From: Stenotrophomonas maltophilia
Lineage (GTDB): Bacteria; Pseudomonadota; Gammaproteobacteria; Xanthomonadales; Xanthomonadaceae
NCBI RefSeq assembly: GCF_002799245.1
Contig: NZ_NEQV01000001.1
Location: 613,000 to 676,999, forward strand
DNA length: 64,000 nt
Reading direction: 5' to 3'
Shown here: positions 8,573-15,114 of the stretch, piece after piece
Layout of the letters: each line of letters begins with the position of its first letter
Position numbering within the stretch: position 1 is the first letter of the stretch
The notes under the pieces: model-generated
Told to the model about the DNA's origin: nothing
Database searches by the model: none
The model's input: only the letters and a program-made list of their open reading frames with translations
Made by a program: the position numbers and the translations under genes

Positions 8573-9001
8573 ATGACCAACCGCACCGCCATCCATCCCC
8601 GCCTGCATGCCCTGATCGGCGATATCGCCGCCGACGTGCCCGCAGACCTCGCACGCGAAATCGAATGCGCTCTGGAAGAGCGACAGCTCCCCCCCTCCCG
8701 ACCAACCTTCCTTTCTTGCCTCAATGCCATCCGCACCGGTGATGACCAGGCCGGGCGCGCGTGTACCCCGCAGACACTCAGCGCCGCAGGCTTCGGTTCA
8801 CTCGACCGCTCACTGGCCGCATTGAATGCCGTACTGGATCTCCTGCATGCCGCCGAGCGTGCGCGACTGGATGGCGATCCACAGGATCAACTCGGTGACC
8901 TCCATCGGGACGGATTGATCGTTGCCGCGCGCCAGATCGCGCGCGCTGCGCAGGATGGGCTGGGTGATGCCCTGGAGCCGGCGGGCGCAAGGCCTCGCTG
9001 A
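8573..9001 (+). CDS. Hypothetical protein
   Basis: A 142-residue mostly helical, acidic protein with no membrane segment or recognised motif. A GAGGG lies just upstream of the ATG. The second half (SLAALNAVLDLLHAAERARL ... HRDGLIVAARQIARAAQDGL) resembles in pattern the paired-helix region of small DUF3077-like proteins common in pseudomonads and xanthomonads, but the match is weak. It is the last chromosomal gene before the integrated element and is followed within 15 bp by a terminator. The function is unknown. Confidence 0.55.
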   Translation: MTNRTAIHPRLHALIGDIAADVPADLAREIECALEERQLPPSRPTFLSCLNAIRTGDDQAGRACTPQTLSAAGFGSLDRSLAALNAVLDLLHAAERARLDGDPQDQLGDLHRDGLIVAARQIARAAQDGLGDALEPAGARPR

Positions 9002-9014
9002 TATGCGAGGCAAC

Positions 9015-9044
9015 AAAAAAGCCCCCATCGCTGGAGGCTTTTTT
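9015..9044. terminator. Bidirectional-looking rho-independent terminator
   Basis: An A6-GCC arm and a GGC-T6 arm enclose a short GC stem. The T-run faces the gene at 8573-9001 and the A-run faces the opposite direction. Before the element inserted, this would have lain directly downstream of the minus-strand tRNA-Val, so it may originally have served both. Confidence 0.7.
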
Positions 9045-9055
9045 CGTTCTGCAAC

Positions 9056-9103
9056 ATGGTGGGCGGTACAGGGATCGAACCTGTGACCCTTGCCGTGTGA
9101 AGG
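9056..9103. repeat. attL, 48-bp direct repeat with tRNA-Val 3' fragment
   Basis: Identical to 21150-21197. It contains the last 47 nt of tRNA-Val (from inside the anticodon stem through CCA) and no 5' half, so it is not a functional tRNA. It marks the left integration junction. Confidence 0.9.
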
Positions 9104-9196
9104 ATAGCCTAGGACCTTGCGGCACAAGGGCTTGACCCGTAACTCATTGATTGACCGTGTCATTGCGTCCCGATGGATTTGGCCGCACACTACTTT

Positions 9197-9216
9197 TTGC
9201 AGGAGATTTGCAGGAG
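9197..9216 (+). repeat. Direct repeats, putative integrase arm sites (left)
   Basis: TTGCAGGAG occurs at 9197-9205 and 9208-9216, exactly 11 bp apart (one helical turn). The same pair with the same spacing and orientation lies at the other end of the element (21082-21101). The second copy also serves as the ribosome-binding site of the integrase gene. Integrase arm-type binding sites are the most economical explanation. Confidence 0.55.
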
Positions 9217-9223
9217 CAACGTG

Positions 9224-10408
9224 ATGCCGAGAGTAACGAGAGAGGCGCTGACGCGGAAAACGGTAGACGCAGCGAAGGCCACAGGCAGGGCCTACCGCCT
9301 GCGTGACGCGACGGTGCCCGGCCTGGTGCTTCGCGTGTCCGCCGCCGGCGCCAAGTCGTGGGCGATGGTATGGGGCCGCGGCCAGGAGAAGGCCTTCGCC
9401 AACTACCCCGCCACGACGCTGGAGGGTGCACGCGAGGCCGCCCGCCGGCTCTCCGCCGAGATCGACAAGCACGGCGCGCCGGCGGCCGTAGTGACGCCCA
9501 AGAGCGAACTCACGGTGGCCGATGCCTGCCGCGACTACGTGACCGCCTTGGAGAAGGACGGACGCAAAACTGCGTCGGATGACGCCAAGCGCCGGTTTGA
9601 ACGCTGCCTCTATGGCGACAAGCTGGGCAAGGTGCGGCTCAAGGATCTCCACCAGGATCACATTGAGGCCTGGCGCGATCGCGTGGAGAAAGGCGACCTC
9701 CCGCCGCTGCCAGTGAAGCGCGGCCGGCCACCAGTGGCGAAGCCCTTGGCGCGGTCCAGCATCAACCGCATCCGCACGACTCTGGTGGCCGCACTGAATC
9801 ACGCCGTGGCCCGACGCAAGGTCTCCCCTGACCTCGCCTTCGAGTGGAACGCCGTGAAGCCGCTCAAGGACGCCGGGCAGCGCCGGGGCCTGTACCTGGA
9901 GCGGGAGCAGCGCCGCGCGCTGCTGGAGGCCGCTGAGGGGCCAGTGCGCGACCTGATCGAGTGTGTGGCGCTGACGGGCTGCAGGCCGGGCGACCCGTCG
10001 CTGTGCCTGCGCTCAGACTATGACGGCCGCACGGCCAGTGTCAGGTTCCGGAGCAAGGATCACGACCGCAAGATTCCGCTCTCCCCCGCTGCCACTGAGC
10101 TGTTCGACCGGCTGGCCAAGGGGAAGCTGCCCAAGGCGCACTTGTTCACCCAGGACGGGAAGAAGGTGTGGACGCCCACCGACTGGAGCGAGCTGGTTCG
10201 TGATGCCGCTGCGCGCGCTGGATTATCTGCAGGTGTGACCCTCTACACGCTGCGCCACTGCTGGATCACCGATGCCATTGTCGGAGGCATGGACCTACTG
10301 ACGGTGGCCAAGCTCGCCGGCACGTCGCTGGCGATGATCGAGAAGCACTACGGGCACCTGGTGCAAGGCGCTGCGCGCGACAAGCTGGCGCAGGTGCAAT
10401 TCCTCTGA
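9224..10408 (+). CDS. int: Site-specific tyrosine integrase
   Basis: A 394-residue integrase. The ATG at 9224 follows an AGGAG box at 9212-9216; an in-frame upstream start adds residues before the box and is rejected. The N-terminal about 90 residues (LTRKTVDAAKATGRAYRLRD, VPGLVLRVSAAGAKSW) resemble the DUF4102-like arm-binding domain. A core-binding region spans about 95-200. The catalytic domain has Arg254 (LTGCRPGD), YTLRHCW (Arg344, His345) and the nucleophile Tyr376 in MIEKHYGHL. The first residue of the usual H-x-x-R box is Tyr, a tolerated variant. It catalyses integration at tRNA-Val and excision with an excisionase. Confidence 0.93.
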   Translation: MPRVTREALTRKTVDAAKATGRAYRLRDATVPGLVLRVSAAGAKSWAMVWGRGQEKAFANYPATTLEGAREAARRLSAEIDKHGAPAAVVTPKSELTVADACRDYVTALEKDGRKTASDDAKRRFERCLYGDKLGKVRLKDLHQDHIEAWRDRVEKGDLPPLPVKRGRPPVAKPLARSSINRIRTTLVAALNHAVARRKVSPDLAFEWNAVKPLKDAGQRRGLYLEREQRRALLEAAEGPVRDLIECVALTGCRPGDPSLCLRSDYDGRTASVRFRSKDHDRKIPLSPAATELFDRLAKGKLPKAHLFTQDGKKVWTPTDWSELVRDAAARAGLSAGVTLYTLRHCWITDAIVGGMDLLTVAKLAGTSLAMIEKHYGHLVQGAARDKLAQVQFL

Positions 10409-10496
10409 GCGATGCTCAACCCGTTGCTCAGGGCAAGCTCAGGTTTGAGCGTTGAAGGAACATCAGCAGCCTGCGAGGTTCAGGCTCCTCGTCAGG

Positions 10497-10973
10497 CTAT
10501 GGATAAATGGCACCGGTACTGAGCGCGCGCTCCCGGAACGCTTCAACGTCGACCTCAATTCCGTTTGCTAAGGCGACCGCTAGCTCCATAAGCAGGAGCT
10601 CAGCGCTATCAATCGCGTCCTGAAAAACCTTCTGTGTTCTCTCGGACTGCTTGATGGCCTCATCAACCGACTTGCCGTCAGCTTTGCCAGGATACGGCGC
10701 GTCCCGGCCTTCCCTCTTGATTACGTTAAGAAGCTCAACGGATCGCGACAGCATCTCAATCGTTGCCTGGTGGATTTCCCTTTGCTTGGCCAGTTCAGCA
10801 CGCAGTCCGAGCGTGCCAGTGAGCTTCGGCCGGTCTGGCACAAACGACCGCTCTAACCTGTGAACGATCTCCGCGTTCATTGAGCGCCCCGTCTCTGCGG
10901 TGGCGTCGACTAGGCGCTGATGCAGGGTTGCCGGAATGCGGAGCTGGCTCTTGATTGGGTCTGACTGGCTCAT
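10497..10973 (-). CDS. Arc-family ribbon-helix-helix repressor
   Basis: A 158-residue protein. Residues about 5-45 (KSQLRIPATLHQRLVDATAETGRSMNAEIVHRLERSF) match the Arc/MetJ ribbon-helix-helix, with the N-terminal strand contacting DNA. The remainder is a long helical extension, probably for oligomerisation. The start at 10973 is chosen because it places the strand at the N terminus; the upstream extension has no family features and runs across the divergent promoter. It is divergent from the excisionase gene, and the intergenic region holds three GTGGCA-type sites. It is most likely the element's maintenance repressor. Confidence 0.75.
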   Translation of the reverse strand: MSQSDPIKSQLRIPATLHQRLVDATAETGRSMNAEIVHRLERSFVPDRPKLTGTLGLRAELAKQREIHQATIEMLSRSVELLNVIKREGRDAPYPGKADGKSVDEAIKQSERTQKVFQDAIDSAELLLMELAVALANGIEVDVEAFRERALSTGAIYP

Positions 10974-10983
10974 ACGGAAATTA

Positions 10984-11056
10984 TGCCACTGAAACAGAGT
11001 CAAAGGGGTTGACACTGAAATAGTGGCACATGCAGTATGCACCTACCGTAGTGGCA
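10984..11056. promoter_or_regulatory. Divergent control region with three operator-like sites and a promoter
   Basis: TAGTGGCA occurs at 11021-11028 and 11049-11056, and its inverse TGCCACT at 10984-10990. A consensus -35 TTGACA (11009-11014) with CAGTAT (11033-11038) 18 bp further forms a plausible rightward promoter for the excisionase operon. One TAGTGGCA lies in its spacer and one just downstream of the expected start. This fits binding by the divergently encoded Arc-type repressor. Confidence 0.5.
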
Positions 11057-11086
11057 TCCCGCGACTACATGTAGGAAAACCCCGCA

Positions 11087-11308
11087 ATGACCCATCAAAC
11101 CAAACAGTCCCAGGGAGAGCGCCTCAGTTACACCGTGGACGAGGCATGCGCAGTCACCGGCCTCAATCGGAACGCCATCTATCGCGCCATCACTCTCGGC
11201 CAGATCAGCACCTTCAAAGTCGGTCGCCGGCGCATGGTGTCGACCCGCGCGCTGCGCGAATTCATCGAGGCGCGCGAGAAGGAGGCGTCAGGCGGCGCCG
11301 CCGCTTGA
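11087..11308 (+). CDS. Excisionase / MerR-like HTH protein
   Basis: A 73-residue protein with one winged helix-turn-helix: LSYTVDEACAVTGLNRNAIYRAITLGQISTFKVGRRRMVSTRALREFIEAREK. This is the HTH_17 (excisionase) pattern, with recognition helix NRNAIYRAI and wing KVGRRRMV. It is the first gene of the rightward transcript under the repressor-controlled promoter, where directionality factors of such elements usually lie. It may act as recombination directionality factor or as a transcriptional regulator. Confidence 0.8.
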   Translation: MTHQTKQSQGERLSYTVDEACAVTGLNRNAIYRAITLGQISTFKVGRRRMVSTRALREFIEAREKEASGGAAA

Positions 11309-11413
11309 GGGCTGGCCATGTCCGCGACCGTAGAAAGTGAAACGGCCCACCCGGTTGCAGCCGGAGTGAGCCGTGAAAGCCATGTCCGTACCCTACCAAG
11401 GAACGACCTGACC

Positions 11414-11815
11414 ATGAATAAGACTGTACAGCAACCAGCGCCCGAATCAATCGGGCAAACCCCTGACGCGCATTCAGAAAAATCTGACGCGCCCCACAAT
11501 TGGATGGTTTGGTCGGACGAGCACTGGCTAGAATCGGGCGCCCCACCGTCGGTTCAAAACCGCTTGATGCGGGTGGACCGCGCGCTGCAGGGTGTCCGGG
11601 CGATCCACGACCTCTTGGCCCTGAACTTTCAGCGCAACAACTCTATTCGCTATCACGGCGCCGAAGCGTTCTGCGCCTTCTCTGGCCTTACGGATAGCCA
11701 CGAGGAAGGGCTGTACGTTGCCATGCGCGTGCTACTTGATACTGCGGATGTTCCCATTGGCGAGCTCCGCGATAACGCCGGCCGCTGCTGGGGCGGCAAG
11801 GGGGGCGCCAGGTGA
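11414..11815 (+). CDS. Hypothetical protein
   Basis: A 133-residue soluble protein. An alternative in-frame start at 11318 gives 165 residues, but 11414 has AAGGAA at 11398-11403 and is preferred. The C-terminal half (MRVDRALQGVRAIHDLLAL ... HEEGLYVAMRVLLDTA) is two predicted helices; no catalytic motif is visible. Its stop overlaps the next gene's GTG start by 4 bp, so the two are translationally coupled. The function is unknown. Confidence 0.6.
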   Translation: MNKTVQQPAPESIGQTPDAHSEKSDAPHNWMVWSDEHWLESGAPPSVQNRLMRVDRALQGVRAIHDLLALNFQRNNSIRYHGAEAFCAFSGLTDSHEEGLYVAMRVLLDTADVPIGELRDNAGRCWGGKGGAR

Positions 11816-12150
11816 AGGTGCACTCCCTTGCCAGTAGGCGCAAAGCCGGTTACACGCCGGCGTTATCCACCGACGAAGCCGGCCAGCAGAAGGTTGGCCA
11901 ACTGCTCGTGTTTCCGCAATCGGGCAACTGGATTCCAGAGGATCTCCGTCGGGCTGCTGAATGCCTGGCGCGATCGGCGTTCCATGAGATGCAGCGCCGC
12001 GGCAGACCCACCACGCTAGGCGGCTGCTACCGGCGATCCATCGACGCTGTCCGTAATTTGACCACCATCGTTCCAACTTCGGGACACGACGCCGCTCTGA
12101 GCGCCCGCCGCGACCTGGAGATGATCCGAGCGGAGGGAATCGAATCATGA
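11812..12150 (+). CDS. Hypothetical protein
   Basis: A 112-residue protein starting with GTG in a GTGA overlap with the preceding stop. The run AAGGGGGG at 11799-11806 could serve as ribosome-binding site. The sequence contains FPQSGNWIPEDLRRAAECLARSAFHEMQRRG. It is helical and unrecognised. Its stop overlaps the next ATG (ATGA). Its position in a tight early operon suggests a regulatory or accessory role, but nothing in the sequence defines it. Confidence 0.6.
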   Translation: MKVHSLASRRKAGYTPALSTDEAGQQKVGQLLVFPQSGNWIPEDLRRAAECLARSAFHEMQRRGRPTTLGGCYRRSIDAVRNLTTIVPTSGHDAALSARRDLEMIRAEGIES

Positions 12151-12362
12151 ACCGGCCTTCATTCCAGAACCAGCAGCCCGCATTGGCGGGCAACATTGAG
12201 TTCGCCTTCGTCTTCGTGTCGTGGATGCAAAGCCGGCGCACGCCGGCCACACCGAACGACCTGATGAATCGTTTTGGGATGTCCCAGGCCACGGCCTACC
12301 GCTACTTGCGCCGCTACCGCGACGCGTTTGGCCAGGGGGAGCGAAATGGCACGACCCATTGA
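12147..12362 (+). CDS. Small HTH protein
   Basis: A 71-residue protein, coupled by ATGA overlap to the upstream gene. The segment PNDLMNRFGMSQATAYRYLRRYRDAFG has the spacing of a helix-turn-helix, with GMSQATAYRYLRRY as turn and recognition helix. No dimerisation or effector domain follows. It is probably a small DNA-binding regulator in the element's early operon. Confidence 0.65.
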   Translation: MNRPSFQNQQPALAGNIEFAFVFVSWMQSRRTPATPNDLMNRFGMSQATAYRYLRRYRDAFGQGERNGTTH

Positions 12363-12603
12363 ACCTATCGCGTGCGATTGCTGCGGAAAAGCGCTGCTGC
12401 CGGTATTCGGCACGTACAGCCGGGTAGAGCGGGATTTCGGTCTGGCATCCCTGCCCTACGTGCTGTGCGGCGACTGCGCCCTGCAGCACAGGGGCAACCC
12501 GTCTGAGGCCCGCGTGCGCGAATGGATCATGACGCGCGCGGCGCGCGCTGGAACGGACTGGCTGTGCGCAGTCACCAACGTGGTTACGCCAAATGGCGGC
12601 TGA
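12346..12603 (+). CDS. Small four-cysteine (zinc-ribbon-like) protein
   Basis: An 85-residue protein starting at the ATG at 12346, with AGGGGGA about 7 bp upstream and overlapping the previous gene by 17 bp. Two cysteine pairs, CDCC near residue 10 and CGDC near 42, could bind one zinc ion. The rest (HRGNPSEARVREWIMTRAARAG) is helical. It resembles small phage zinc-ribbon proteins of unknown role. Confidence 0.6.
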   Translation: MARPIEPIACDCCGKALLPVFGTYSRVERDFGLASLPYVLCGDCALQHRGNPSEARVREWIMTRAARAGTDWLCAVTNVVTPNGG

Positions 12604-13084
12604 GAGGAACCGCCGCAAGATCACTGGTAGGCAGTCGAGCGACACATTCGTTCGGCTGCCCCACTCGATGATGAGGCACCCGAGCTTCTTCGCGCTCAGC
12701 GGCGCGGCGATGAAGATGCTCCTGTTTCTGGCCGCCCAGTACAACGGCCGCAACAACGGTGATCTGAGCGCTACTAAAGCGATGGTAGAGGCCGCCAGCG
12801 TCTGCGCGGCGAGCAAGAGCAAGGATCTGCTGGGCCAGCTGGAAGAGGCAGGGTTCATCGTGCAGACGCGGCACGGGATCAAGAAGCAATGCCATCTGTA
12901 CGCGCTCACTTGGATAGGTATTGATCGCTGCCCCGGCAAGAACCTAGAGATCGCTGCGGGCCCACCACGCAACGATTGGCGCAAAACGCATCTTCAACAC
13001 CCCTCAGGGGTGCAAACAGAATCGCACTCTCAACACCCCTCAGGGGACCACCCAACACCCCTAAGGGGTGCAAAAGCAGCATGA
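12593..13084 (+). CDS. Replication-initiator-like winged-helix protein
   Basis: A 163-residue protein. FVRLPHSMMRHPSFFALSGAAMKMLLFLAA followed by LSATKAMVEAASVCAASKSKDLLGQLEEAGFIVQTRHG has the winged-helix pattern of phage replication protein O N-termini and plasmid initiators (small helix-turn-helix, then a conserved L-x-E-x-G-F-I before the wing). The C-terminal 30 residues are encoded by palindromic DNA repeats and read as repeated HPSG peptides. Lambda-type initiators likewise carry the origin iterons inside their own gene. Assignment as an initiator is inference from fold pattern and the repeats; no helicase or primase is encoded nearby. Confidence 0.5.
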   Translation: MAAERNRRKITGRQSSDTFVRLPHSMMRHPSFFALSGAAMKMLLFLAAQYNGRNNGDLSATKAMVEAASVCAASKSKDLLGQLEEAGFIVQTRHGIKKQCHLYALTWIGIDRCPGKNLEIAAGPPRNDWRKTHLQHPSGVQTESHSQHPSGDHPTPLRGAKAA

Positions 13085-13153
13085 GCCAGATGATAAACAC
13101 CCCTGAGGGGTGCAAATGCAGGCAAATAGCCCGCTTTTTACACCCCTCAGGGG
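12998..13153. repeat. Array of five palindromes, origin-iteron-like
   Basis: CACCCCTNAGGGGTG occurs at 12998-13012, 13056-13070 and 13098-13112. Copies with one intact side lie at 13034-13046 and 13141-13153. Full copies share flanking AA before and CAAA after. The array overlaps the 3' end of the initiator-like gene and the start of the next. Spacings of 36, 22, 42 and 43 bp are irregular, so it is not a CRISPR. Binding sites for the upstream DNA-binding protein are plausible. Confidence 0.7.
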
Positions 13154-13572
13154 CCCCCCTTATAGATATCTACCAAGCGGGAGCGCAGCGGACGCTTGGC
13201 GCTGTCGCTCCACCGCTCTTGCCGGTAACGCTCTCCGCGCTGTCGGCACTTCACCGCACGACCCGCGCTGTTACGGGTAGCGCACTGCCTCGGCTGAAAA
13301 CGCAGGCATGGGCAACAGACCACACGTTGGGCGCGCGGCTGAACGCAGCGCAGTGGAACGGCGAGCAACTGCGGCGCGCAATTCACCCAGGGCGCGCGCT
13401 GTGCGGTGTCAGCGAGAATCACCAGCGGGTGAGCAACGTGCACCACCACCGCAGCCGGTGGGCATCAAAGCCCGCGACCGGCGCGCGCTGCCATCGATCC
13501 ATCAGGGCATTGATCGGCGGTGACCGTGGCAACAGGCGCCGCGCGGTGGCAGACCTTCGGAGGAACACGTGA
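13081..13572 (+). CDS. Possible coupled hypothetical protein
   Basis: A 163-residue open frame whose ATG overlaps the initiator-like gene's TGA (ATGA at 13081-13084) and whose TGA overlaps the next GTG start (GTGA at 13569-13572). Precise 4-bp overlaps at both ends are unlikely for a random frame, which argues for a real gene. The product is basic and low in obvious domains: a palindrome-encoded N terminus, then LGARLNAAQWNGEQLRRAI, then a His/Arg-rich tail. No family was recognised. Without this frame, 484 bp would be empty. Confidence 0.45.
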   Translation: MSQMINTPEGCKCRQIARFLHPSGAPLIDIYQAGAQRTLGAVAPPLLPVTLSALSALHRTTRAVTGSALPRLKTQAWATDHTLGARLNAAQWNGEQLRRAIHPGRALCGVSENHQRVSNVHHHRSRWASKPATGARCHRSIRALIGGDRGNRRRAVADLRRNT

Positions 13573-13844
13573 GCAGTCGCGACGAGAGCACGAGCATTGG
13601 TTCCGGCACGCCGGCCTGCATTGTGGAGGTCCGCCAACGCCTGGAGGCTGAGGGCCACTACGTGACGATCGATGGGCGCATTACGGAGCAGACCGCAGCA
13701 TCAATCATTCCATGCCCGGCGAGTCGTCTACGGCGGTGGCGACAGGAGGGCAAGGGTCCACGCTTCTACCAGCCGGCGAAGACACCGTGGTACTACCTGG
13801 GCGACGTGCTCGCCTGGATACAGCAGGGCGAAGGATTGCGCTAG
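13569..13844 (+). CDS. Helix-turn-helix DNA-binding protein
   Basis: A 91-residue protein with a GTG start preceded by GGAGGAA. TEQTAASIIPCPASRLRRWRQEGKGPRFYQPAKTPWYYLGDVLAWIQ has the architecture of excisionase/MerR-like small regulators: a helix-turn-helix followed by a wing (GPRFYQ ... WYYLGDVLAWI). It closes the rightward operon and is followed 29 bp later by a perfect hairpin. It is a likely second directionality factor or transcriptional regulator of the element. Confidence 0.65.
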   Translation: MSSRDESTSIGSGTPACIVEVRQRLEAEGHYVTIDGRITEQTAASIIPCPASRLRRWRQEGKGPRFYQPAKTPWYYLGDVLAWIQQGEGLR

Positions 13845-13872
13845 CGAGCGGCGTCTGTTGCGTGGACGAAGG

Positions 13873-13898
13873 CTAAATCCGGGGATCTCCGGATTTAG
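13873..13898. terminator. Hairpin after the early operon
   Basis: Perfect 10-bp arms CTAAATCCGG / CCGGATTTAG around a 6-nt loop. No T-run follows, so it could be a rho-dependent stop, an RNA-stabilising hairpin or a protein-binding site. It lies just downstream of the last early-operon gene. Confidence 0.45.
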
Positions 13899-13994
13899 GA
13901 ATGGAATCGCCTTCCATTCGCCCAAGCCTGGTATCGCTATCGAGCACCAGCGCCAACAGCTAGCAGCGTCCCTCAGGTGACCATGGTGAAGCAA

Positions 13995-14044
13995 TGTCAC
14001 ACCTGCATGTCACGCGTGACAGGTGTGACATGCAGGCGTGACAT
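13995..14044. promoter_or_regulatory. Nested TGTCAC/GTGACA operator-like palindromes
   Basis: TGTCACACCTG (13995-14005) and CAGGTGTGACA (14020-14030) are perfect inverted 11-mers. The palindrome TGTCACGCGTGACA lies across their centre (14008-14021). A further GCGTGACAT follows at 14036-14044. Overlapping symmetric sites of this kind usually bind a dimeric regulator cooperatively. They sit in a 400-bp gap between the early operon and the Rz1-like gene. Confidence 0.5.
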
Positions 14045-14248
14045 TAGCCGCTGATCGCCACAGCACAGACGCGACGCGACATGCTGCCGATGCCGCCGGC
14101 GATGGCACTGGCGCAGCAGTTGCGCCGCCTGCTCGGCGTTGCACCTGTGGTGCATGGCAGTGGACCTGGTACTGAAGATCGCCGCTGCGTTCGTGCAAGA
14201 GGATCGCGCCCTGGAATCACCCATCACTCTCGGCAGGAGGATCGCGCC

Positions 14249-14539
14249 ATTAGGTTTCCACTCCTGCTGGCGGTCTCGGTGCTGGCCGCGTGCCAGCCCG
14301 CACCTACCAAGCCGAACCCGCCGCCGGTTGTCGTCATCACGGTTCCGGTGGCCACCTACGTACCGATCGACGCCCAGCTGCGTAAGCGGTGCAAGTGGGT
14401 GAAGGAGACGACGCCGTCTGCTGTATTCGATGTGAGCAACGGCCGTAAGCGTTGCCTTCTGCAGTACGAAACGCAGTTCGACGCCATCAACCAGGTGCAG
14501 GGCAAGCCGGCACCCGCGAATATCGACCGCCGGCCATGA
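14249..14539 (+). CDS. Rz1/LysC-like outer-membrane spanin lipoprotein
   Basis: A 96-residue product beginning (M)RFPLLLAVSVLAAC, a short lipoprotein signal with lipidated Cys15. It continues proline-rich with PNPPPVVVITVPVATYVPIDAQLRKRC, the pattern of phage Rz1/LysC o-spanins. The only codon correctly placed behind a perfect AGGAGG (14235-14240) is ATT at 14249; there is no nearby ATG or GTG in frame. Rz1-type genes normally lie inside or beside an Rz/LysB gene, and none is recognisable here, so the lysis cassette is broken. It is either a remnant or is expressed from a rare ATT start. Confidence 0.55.
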   Translation: MRFPLLLAVSVLAACQPAPTKPNPPPVVVITVPVATYVPIDAQLRKRCKWVKETTPSAVFDVSNGRKRCLLQYETQFDAINQVQGKPAPANIDRRP

Positions 14540-14926
14540 TGTTTCACGAGTGGCGTTTCACGCCGGGGCGCGAAGGCGAAACTGAACGAAATTGACGAAT
14601 GTTCACAGGTTATCCACAGAAAGATGAACGGGCGGGGCCCCTGGGCTTATCCACAGCCACCGGGGGGAATTCGGACCCCGGTAAACGACAGTGTTTCGGC
14701 CCCTAGGGATGCTCCACCACAGGCTCGCCGGAAGCGGCGTTTCCCCGAGGAAAAGGCGCATTTCCTGCCCGTGCGACCTGTGCATACCCAACCATCGATC
14801 GATTGAGGCGATGCACAGGCGCGCTTTACCCAATTCGCCAACAGCAAGTGCGCGTTGCTACGCATTCCGAGGCGGCTCGGCATGGCCGCTTGGGATGAAA
14901 TGGAACGGTCCTCACGGCCTGCCGCC
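14540..14926. other. Non-coding region with two DnaA boxes
   Basis: About 390 bp without a convincing gene. Two perfect DnaA boxes, TTATCCACA, lie in the same orientation at 14610-14618 and 14647-14655, 37 bp apart. Each is followed by G. The downstream part is GC-rich, with no obvious AT-rich unwinding element. A DnaA-dependent origin, or DnaA-controlled expression, is possible. Confidence 0.5.
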
Positions 14927-15112
14927 ATGCCTCGAATCGAGATCGACCTCCCCCAAGTTGTCAGCGACACCCTCTGCGACGCAGCGGCTGCAGCCGGCAT
15001 CCCTCCGGCCGAGCTCCTCGCGGATGCGCTGCGCTGCCTGCCTGCCTTCCAGCGGGCGCTGGCGGCCAGGCCCGAACGGCTGCCCGCATTCGCCAACTCA
15101 CCCAGGAGCTAA
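14927..15112 (+). CDS. Small hypothetical protein
   Basis: A 61-residue protein from MPRIEIDLPQVV; an in-frame ATG at 14882 would add 15 residues. The start IEIDLPQVVSDTLCDAAAAAGIPPAELLADALR, a strand followed by two helices, resembles a short ribbon-helix-helix protein, but this is only a pattern match. It lies 2 bp before the GTG of the next gene. Confidence 0.5.
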   Translation: MPRIEIDLPQVVSDTLCDAAAAAGIPPAELLADALRCLPAFQRALAARPERLPAFANSPRS

Positions 15113-15114
15113 CC

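Noticed and set aside
8379-9001. Retron-like element (structured RNA plus gene)
   Set aside because: The downstream protein has no reverse transcriptase motif such as YADD, and no branching-guanosine-type repeat was recognised.
9057-9103. Second functional tRNA-Val
   Set aside because: Only the 3' 47 nt are present. No D-arm or 5' acceptor strand follows, so it is the attL fragment.
12998-13153. CRISPR array
   Set aside because: Repeats are only 13-15 bp and self-palindromic, spacings are irregular (22-43 bp) and they overlap coding sequence. No cas genes are present.
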